From Dendrolimus kikuchii (Eukaryota > Arthropoda > Insecta > Lepidoptera > Lasiocampidae): a stretch of 64,000 nt of DNA. Under the pieces are notes generated by a model that made no database searches, had not been told where the DNA came from, and saw only the letters and a program-made list of their open reading frames with translations. Each line of letters starts with the position of its first letter. The stretch's first letter is position 1. Made by a program: the position numbers and the translations under genes. Below are positions 60,201-64,000 of this stretch, one piece after another. The DNA is taken from NCBI GenBank assembly GCA_019925095.2, contig CM034411.1:1957001-2021000 (forward strand), read 5' to 3'.

Positions 60201-62875
60201 GTAAGAGGCGACTAAACAACCCACAGCTAGGTGGTAGAGTGTTTGCTCGACTGGATGGCGACCACCCCTGGTCTAGAGTATGCCGCCATAATAACCTTGT
60301 GTTGTGTTCCGGCATTAGTGACCAGGTTCCAGTCTCCTTTAAGAGGGCAGCAGCGCATTTGTAGCACCTTTGGTGTTGCAAATGTCCATAGGCGATGGTA
60401 ACCGCTTTCCATCAAGTGGGCCGTCTGCCTGTTTGCTGAACTCCAGCAATAAAAAAAAAATAAAAAAAAATCGGCGAAGGATATGTCAATCCTTGTCTAT
60501 ATTGTCTTTATGTAACTGTGAAAAACAGATTCACTATTGGCCTGTTCTTACCATTCATTCACTTGCCTTACCAACAGTTGCATTTTAACATTGCTTGTAT
60601 AGAGGTTATGTCAACAGATAGTAAAGTAATTGAACAACCGGTTCCCATACCTTAATATGGGAACAGACCACACATCTTTCTATAAAAACTGTAGTTCTAC
60701 TGGATATTAACTTTATACTAATTTGTTTTTTATTTACATTTCAAAATAGGTACGAATGTTTGTTAATTCTTATTTTGATAACTCCATACATACTAATATT
60801 ATAAACGGGAATATAAGTCTGTTTGTGTCTTACTCTTTCATAACTTAACTACTAAACAGATCATCATGAAATTATTCATATGCATTAACAATGGTACGCA
60901 AGAGAACATAGATTGGAAGAAAGTCATCCAAAAAAACTTACTGTTTTTAAGGGACAGGGAATTAAATAAATACATAAATATTTATATACATAAGACATTT
61001 ACATAACATACAAATATAGTATAGTAAAATATAAAAATTATGCTAAAAAGATATAAATAACAGATATAAAAGAGAAAAAAGCTAATACAGTGGAAACATT
61101 TACAATGAACCTCAATATAACAATTTTCTCGATTTGACAAATTCTTAGAAATCCCCTAGAACCGGCAGTAAGAGTTAATGCAAAATATACATTATGAATA
61201 CACTTTTTGTAAAAACCTCTTTATAACGAATTTTCAATCACTGCAAAACACAATTAGAATGTATAGGTAATTAATCTCTGTATAACGATTTTTGTTGGTT
61301 ATAGTTCTGCATAAAGTATTTTACCAACCAATATAACAAGAATTCATGTTACGACAGGTTCAAACATATTCATTTACCTAAAACAATCAAAATAAAGGAC
61401 CAAACTTTTCCAGTTAGTGTAGTAAAACTATCAAAAGTAAGCAAAGTGAAGTGCAATGTATATAACATTAATAAACAACACACAATCAAAGTATGTTCTC
61501 CTTAATAGAGACAATAAGTAAAGTGTTATTGAACACATTCTTAGTATAAATTAAATGTAGTATTTTAGGTCAGATTTAAATTACTTATTATTAGCCTTGT
61601 TTCTTAGATTATATTGAAATTTTAATGTTGTATCTTTAAGACACAGCATTTAGTAAAAAAAAACCTAAAACAATCCAAGAATTTAATCTTTCATAGTACA
61701 TTAATCTTTAGTGTTGTAAGGTAAATAAATACTAAAGTGTGTTATTACAATATGTTTTACTTTATATTTTAAGTTTGCTTACCTTGTTAACACAAATTTT
61801 AAACCAAACTAACCTCCATATAACAAACCTGATTGTAAAAAATATTTTCTAACCTCCTTGAGATTTGTTATATCAAGGTTACACTGTAACAACAATAATT
61901 GCAGGTGCAACATAAGATTGCTGTATTTTAAAAATATCAACTTACTACAGAGTGTTCCTTCATATGTTCATCGTAGCTTTCCTTAGTGTTATACCCCATT
62001 GCACAATCCTTGCATACAAACTCCAATGGAGTCAAAAAAGCCAGAGTATTTTCATGTTCCTTTTGCCACTCTTCCTCTGTTAATGTCATTGTATCAATAG
62101 AATCATAAACATCTTCAAAATTAGTCAGCGGTCTTCTTATTTTCTTTCTAGCTGGAGTTTTTTTAGGTTTTTCTGGAATTATTAATATCTACGTCAGGGA
62201 GGGGACCAGCAACAGCAGCATGTTTGGGACACTATGTGTCAAATACTGTACATGACAGGTTATTTTTATATATTTTATTGCAGTTCAGCAGACAGGTAGA
62301 CGGCCCAATTGATGGAAAACGGTTACTATCGCCTATGGACATTTGCAACACCAAAGGTGCTACAAATGTGCTGCTGCTCTCTTAAAGGAGACTGGGACCT
62401 GGTCGCTAATACCGGAACAGAACACAAGGTTGTTATGGCGACATACTCTAGACCAAGGGTCGCCATCCAGGTAAGCAAATACCCTACCACCTGACATGCC
62501 AACTACTGGACATGACGTGCCAACTATGGCATATCAGACAAAATAATTAAGACACAACAGTAAAACAAATAAGGGCTGTACTTTCCAACACATGAAACAT
62601 TAATATGAATGAAAGATCATATATTATAGCAGGTTTTGAAATTATACCCCTCTTATACAGCATAAATTGTATTATATTTACCAGTCTTTATTTCAGTAAC
62701 AGATTTTTTTTCTCTCGTTTTCCTTTTTGATCTAGCGTTTTCTTTCACTTCTGGCATTTTTACCGTCTTCTCCTCTCCACATTCAAAGGGATCACATTTA
62801 ACTTCTATTCTTTCCTCTTCTTCTATAGGTTCAGCCTTTATCCATACATTTTCTGGAGCTGGAAAGTTGTATAAT
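44939..62875 (-). CDS. C2H2 zinc-finger protein, 12 fingers on eight exons, N-terminus outside window
   Basis: Read on the minus strand, exons 62875-62682, 62172-61946, 60107-59899, 55636-55523, 52848-52651, 50006-49905, 48753-48543 and 45211-44939 join with agreeing phases into about 508 residues ending at TAA. The visible part opens with an acidic stretch (IKAEPIEEEE, containing a psi-K-x-E sumoylation-like site) and a basic stretch (RSKRKTREKK), then 12 fingers of form C-x2-C-x12-H-x3-4-H. Three fingers are split by introns and become perfect only after splicing, which strongly supports the joins. Finger 4 is C2HC and finger 10 has C-x1-C. Expected role: nuclear sequence-specific DNA binding, probably transcriptional; the layout resembles insect ZAD-type zinc-finger proteins, but any ZAD domain would lie past the right edge. 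Target genes unknown. Confidence 0.92.
45435..45715. repeat. dispersed repeat, intact relative of 56495-57095
   Basis: aaaatttcgcacacttatag, cacacactaccatgtatttg, aacagtgtagccttggcgaa and cgaccacgggcgac are shared in order with 56560-57085. The 45900-46115 stretch downstream is a reverse TAGCTG-class relative ending ctgccgggacagctag. Confidence 0.72.
46398..46704 (-). mobile_element. Element A, full length
   Basis: Reverse copy from ttttttattgcatgagttca to ctccgttcctgcacgg; close to consensus. Confidence 0.92.
47528..47780. mobile_element. fold-back element with ~110-bp arms and AAAAACCGACTTC ends
   Basis: The arms pair through accgacttcaaaaactaaaa, agtataaaataactta and agctattatt. TTAA is present at both edges but may be coincidental. 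47781-48085 to the right is a further repeat ending gattccgacgaattgagaac and tgaagtcggttaaaaa. Confidence 0.8.
48285..48498 (+). mobile_element. RTE-like LINE fragment with 11-bp target-site duplication
   Basis: Direct repeats ataaacccttc at 48274-48284 and 48499-48509. About 15 extra bases lie between the left repeat and the family homology. Its 3' end is 45 bp from the donor of a zinc-finger exon. Confidence 0.9.
48543..48753 (-). CDS. zinc-finger gene exon, fingers 9, 10 and first half of 11
   Basis: Acceptor gtgtacag, donor AGG|GTGAGT. Finger 9 YECDYC...HITWSH is normal. Finger 10 reads HVCQCGHAF...HQDKQH, with one residue between the cysteines instead of two. Finger 11 starts FVCSFCGEEFR and is cut by the intron. 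Confidence 0.93.
49323..49773 (+). mobile_element. pogo/Tigger-like MITE, copy 3
   Basis: TACAGTGTAAACTCCATATAAC left, GTTATATAGAGATTACACTGTA right; same inner blocks as 44171. Ends 130 bp before a zinc-finger exon. Confidence 0.88.
49905..50006 (-). CDS. zinc-finger gene exon, finger 8
   Basis: A 102-bp exon. Acceptor tcttacag, donor AA|GTAAGT. Encodes KYGEKACPHCPRVCVSSAML and KRHISRMH, one full finger. Confidence 0.92.
50423..50591 (-). mobile_element. RTE-like LINE fragment with 11-bp target-site duplication
   Basis: Direct repeats atgggccaaat at 50412-50422 and 50592-50602 flank a 169-bp insertion truncated within the VLAEGDV codons. Confidence 0.94.
50709..51289 (-). mobile_element. 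tRNA-derived SINE split by a solo LTR
   Basis: Reverse SINE: body at 50709-50904, head with box B and box A at 51185-51289. The LTR at 50905-51180 interrupts gtaataatatgcac|attagatcagaa. Confidence 0.9.
50905..51180. mobile_element. solo LTR inside a SINE, 4-bp target-site duplication
   Basis: Begins TGTAGCGGCCAGCAGG, ends CCATACACCACA, flanked by gcac at 50901-50904 and 51181-51184, a duplication that is single in intact SINE copies. GC-rich 5' half, then a TATAAAATG-like box. TG...CA ends and a 4-bp duplication fit Ty3/Gypsy-type LTRs; no internal genes remain. Confidence 0.85.
51666..51975 (+). mobile_element. Element A, full length, 7-bp target-site duplication
   Basis: Direct repeats aggacat at 51659-51665 and 51976-51982. 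Starts tatccgtgcaggaacgg, ends ataataaaaaa. Confidence 0.92.
52190..52425 (-). mobile_element. Element A, diverged and truncated at both ends
   Basis: Reverse copy from acggcccacctgatggaaag to gttgttttgtcgcctc, with an extra stretch acatgtactcgtaggtcc; an older insertion. Confidence 0.82.
52496..52621. mobile_element. 126-bp MITE with perfect 21-bp terminal inverted repeats
   Basis: The ends CCGCAAGAGTTAACTTGAGA(C) are perfectly inverted; the interior is GC-rich. It lies 23 bp beyond the donor of a zinc-finger exon. Confidence 0.85.
52651..52848 (-). CDS. zinc-finger gene exon, end of finger 5, fingers 6 and 7
   Basis: The acceptor gttcacag at 52849 is chosen over an AG further upstream because it alone keeps the frame and gives H-K-R-I-H to finish finger 5. 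Fingers LTCKIC...HLLSH and VTCEEC...HNYEAH follow; donor CA|GTAAGT. Confidence 0.91.
53321..53414. repeat. (TAGG)n microsatellite
   Basis: About 23 uninterrupted TAGG units; reads as a repeating tetrapeptide on the other strand, which is not a gene. Confidence 0.97.
53625..54265 (+). mobile_element. LINE ORF2 C-terminal relic with (ATT)n tail
   Basis: ARYLGHILSSYRKDNHDIEI, QRRCISVYGNMLARRFFKAS, LFRSFCQTLYSCQL, then in shifted frames FRHLGF, CSASSMFLEGRLR. YLGH...D-DI--QRR is the thumb-side end of CR1/RTE-type LINE reverse transcriptases. Multiple frameshifts; the tail is aaataaattattattattat. Confidence 0.87.
54330..55128 (+). repeat. TAGCTG-class repeats, two copies with internal units
   Basis: 54330-54480 and 54805-55128 each begin ctag/tagct-cccggcagac and repeat 'cagcgcca-ctaccg' and 'aatctaaaccatc-cgg' units; the second ends tttatatgtatagat. 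Confidence 0.68.
55133..55465. mobile_element. GGGGCCCAAT-ended MITE, copy 3
   Basis: Left end ggggcccaattctgctttat intact; right end decayed (agatattgaagaaatagaat). Lies 60 bp before a zinc-finger exon. Confidence 0.77.
55523..55636 (-). CDS. zinc-finger gene exon, second half of finger 4 and most of 5
   Basis: Acceptor ttttccacag, donor AG|GTAATA. Completes finger 4 as RVSFLKVHEETC, so its last ligand is Cys, and starts finger 5 (IACDVCQKEFKNKIQLALHK). Spacing between ligands is exactly 12 across the junction. Confidence 0.91.
55669..56106 (+). mobile_element. RTE-like LINE, longest copy, ~13-bp target-site duplication
   Basis: tatatgaaattac occurs at 55656-55668 and 56107-56119. Encodes LLPTLTYGSESWVWKKEHES, RVNAVEMRALRKICGVTLAD, a short deletion, then MTKQIYNAKVDGCRSRGRPR to the stop and (TATG)n. 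The LTYGSESW motif marks the RTE/BovB-like ORF2 end. Confidence 0.92.
56190..56470 (-). mobile_element. tRNA-derived SINE, full length
   Basis: Reverse: body cccataaacg-ccca...tgctgggctcg, head with gattcgatcccgcgc (box B) and cattacgctatcaggac (box A). Confidence 0.88.
56495..57095. repeat. dispersed repeat interrupted by Element A
   Basis: Same order of blocks as 45435-45715 (cgcacacttatactttatat, cacacactaccatgtatttg, gtagccttggcgaa, cgaccacgggcgac), but an Element A copy lies between tctttgaca and attatggtcg. Confidence 0.75.
56788..57031 (-). mobile_element. Element A, 5'-truncated
   Basis: Reverse copy from poly(T)-attgcaggagatcagcag to gccctataccacctgg. Confidence 0.9.
57334..57914. 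mobile_element. candidate solo LTR, 581 bp
   Basis: TGTAGCAAAC...TTCGTAACA flanked by atat at 57330-57333 and 57915-57918. It holds a TATA-like atatataagg at 57548 followed by a GC-richer initiator-like stretch (cagggtcagttgggtt), a usual LTR promoter layout. No second copy here to confirm the ends. Confidence 0.62.
58020..59385. mobile_element. ~1.4-kb non-autonomous element with ~65-bp terminal inverted repeats
   Basis: The ends share gggggaggtatacttacc...acaacccctaaggtccgga, inverted, about 85 percent. Inside are two related blocks (58570-58660 and 59040-59120: 'tttattg-cgccattttga-t') and a GC-rich gagcgagcgaagcgagcg segment at 58757. No transposase. A related end occurs at 63160-63235. 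Confidence 0.75.
59460..59547. repeat. (CACACG)n/(CACGCAAG)n microsatellite
   Basis: A run of cacgcaagcacgcaagcacg and cacacacgcacacacaca. Confidence 0.93.
59899..60107 (-). CDS. zinc-finger gene exon, fingers 2, 3 and first half of 4
   Basis: Acceptor attttccag, donor AG|GTGAGT. Fingers YLCELC...HKQSH and YACSFC...HIIQLH are complete; the third (GCCYCSKGFR) is cut by the intron. A full Element A copy sits about 45 bp upstream of this exon in the intron. Confidence 0.92.
60152..60460 (+). mobile_element. Element A, full length
   Basis: Starts aggaacggagaaagaat, ends actccagcaataaaaaaaaa. A short duplication atcggc brackets it (60149 and after the poly(A)). It sits 45 bp upstream (gene sense) of a zinc-finger exon. 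Confidence 0.9.
60538..60672. mobile_element. small MITE
   Basis: Inverted ends tggcctgttcttacc / atatgggaacagacca; related in style to 37405-37556. Confidence 0.65.
61086..61888. mobile_element. diverged pogo-like non-autonomous element
   Basis: TACAGTGGAAAC...CCTCAATATAAC at the left and GTTATATCAAGGTTACACTGTA at the right, plus several inner 'tataacga' motifs; TA edges. AT-rich, non-coding, decayed. Confidence 0.65.
61946..62172 (-). CDS. zinc-finger gene exon, finger 1
   Basis: Acceptor taattccag, donor GTAAGT. Encodes a basic KKTPARKKIRRP stretch, an acidic linker, and finger 1 (FVCKDCAMGYNTKESYDEHM then KEH). Ends in phase 0. Confidence 0.88.
62273..62495 (-). mobile_element. Element A, 5'-truncated
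   Basis: Reverse copy from ttattgcagttcagcagaca to aataccctaccacctg. Confidence 0.88.
62682..62875 (-). CDS. zinc-finger gene, first visible exon: acidic and basic linker
   Basis: Acceptor ttttaatag, donor G|GTAAAT. Encodes LYNFPAPENVWIKAEPIEEE, a KCDPFEC segment and a Lys/Arg-rich stretch. No finger. Low conservation is expected, so the 5' boundary is less certain (another AG lies 18 bp inside). Confidence 0.75.
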
Positions 62876-63154
62876 CTATTAAAAAGTAATCAAATTTCAG
62901 CCACAATATTGTGTGATAAAACAATTCCGAAGTTGAAAAAAGACTAAAGTAGACACTTTTGACATGTGAAAAAGGTAAATGAGGTTTCACAATAAAAAAT
63001 TTGCAGTCTTCAATGCCCTTGCTCCATCTAGGATAATGTTAGAATTACTGACTAATGCTGTTAATCATTAGCTACATTAGTGTATATACCAAGCCACTCA
63101 GATGAGAACATGTGTTATTTAAAGCATTGGTCAAACTTTAGATTAGTGGTCATT

Positions 63155-63435
63155 GAATTTTAAGTAGGGGGGGGGGGGGAGAGCGGGAGGAGTACTTCTC
63201 CTTTCTGCAACCCCCATGTCTAGGAGACATGTAATTCTTGAGATATTAGTTTTTTTCATTCATTTGTTTTGTTTTATTCACCACAACTTTATTATGTTAA
63301 CCAGTCCGTTTTAGTTCAAAGTCTAACATAACCTAACCTACGCTAAGTCACGATTCTAGTCACTGGACGCAACTTTCAACTAAAGCCCACAAGGCAAGTG
63401 AGTGTGCCATGGCAGTGGACAGCGAGGGTCACAAC
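63155..63435. repeat. relative of the 58020 element, one end only
   Basis: Gggggg-rich start, gtacttctcctttctgcaac and cccccatgtctaggaga parallel the 58020 terminus; then cataacctaacctacg and agtgagtgtgccatggcagt echo its GC-rich core. Confidence 0.5.
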
Positions 63436-63439
63436 CTAT

Positions 63440-63751
63440 ATTTTTTTTATTGCAGGAGCTCAGCAGACAGGCAGACGGCCCACTTGATGGAAAGCGGTTA
63501 CCATCGCCTATAGACATTTGCAACACCAAAGGTGTTACAAATGCGCTGCTGCTTTCTTAAAGGAGACTGGAACCTGGTCACTAATGCCGGAACACAACAC
63601 AAGGTTGTTATGGCGACATACTTTAGACCAGGGGTGGTAGCCATCCAGTCGGGCAAATGCCCTACCACCTGGCTGTGGGTTGTTTTGTCGCCTCTTACGA
63701 CAGGCCGCCCGGCCGCAGGAAATTGTATTCTTTCTCCGTTCCTGCACTGAT
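63440..63751 (-). mobile_element. Element A, full length
   Basis: Reverse copy from tttttttattgcaggagctc to ctccgttcctgcactg; near consensus. 63755-64000 shows nothing further. Confidence 0.92.
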
Positions 63752-64000
63752 AGATATATATGTATGTAATCATCGTCACAATATATAAGGAAAAAAAAAA
63801 CTATTTTCATAACTTAATTCAAAACTTGTTTACCAAACTCAAAAGCAGTTTTAGTGTTTATATATTAAGTATAACTGTATTCCTAATCACAAATCACATT
63901 TTGTTATCAACAAAAGTGGCATAACCTTGTTTATCAAACATATTTTTGTCTTTCCCATTATTCATTCATAACTTGTTGGTGGACCCTAAAAATGCCTAGC

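Noticed and set aside
60150..60364. Recurrent ~70-codon ORF beginning MQERRKNTISC in many places
   Set aside because: It is the sense strand of Element A copies; frames differ by indels between copies and there is no sign of protein constraint.

Overview
The window looks like nuclear DNA of an insect, most probably a moth or butterfly (inference). It is AT-rich, its genes are split by long introns, and it is crowded with short retroelement tails, tRNA-derived SINEs and fold-back MITEs of lepidopteran style. I see no bacterial, organellar or CRISPR features and no bona fide tRNA or rRNA gene. I found no new multi-gene system. What stands out is the transposon archaeology.

Three cellular genes can be assembled with matching splice sites and phases. 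(1) 3696-19158 (+): the adaptor Crk (SH2-SH3-SH3), six exons; only the exon with the first ~12-15 residues is missing. (2) 34386-37265 (+): a complete two-exon carbonyl reductase-like short-chain dehydrogenase of 277 residues. (3) 44939-62875 (-): a C2H2 zinc-finger protein with 12 fingers on eight exons; its start lies beyond the right edge. The three have no evident functional link; 19.2-34.4 kb and 37.3-44.9 kb are intergenic and hold only repeats.

Most other sequence is mobile. Main families: an RTE-like LINE with a TATG tail (ten 5'-truncated copies, seven with 11-14 bp target-site duplications); Element A, a ~290 bp retroelement (14 copies) that shares its last ~85 bp with a LINE; a tRNA-derived SINE; LINE tails carrying an ATCGCT/AGCGAT hairpin; two solo LTRs; and MITEs resembling hAT, PIF/Harbinger, pogo and piggyBac. 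Insertions are often nested (SINE split by Element A at 32.2 kb, SINE split by a solo LTR at 50.9 kb, MITE split by a hAT MITE at 19.7 kb).

The most unusual object is a 354-bp-arm, 11-nt-loop palindrome at 14.88-15.63 kb in a Crk intron. It is built from a LINE 3' UTR and flanked by a 14-bp target-site duplication. It looks like one retrotransposition event in which the cDNA snapped back and copied itself.
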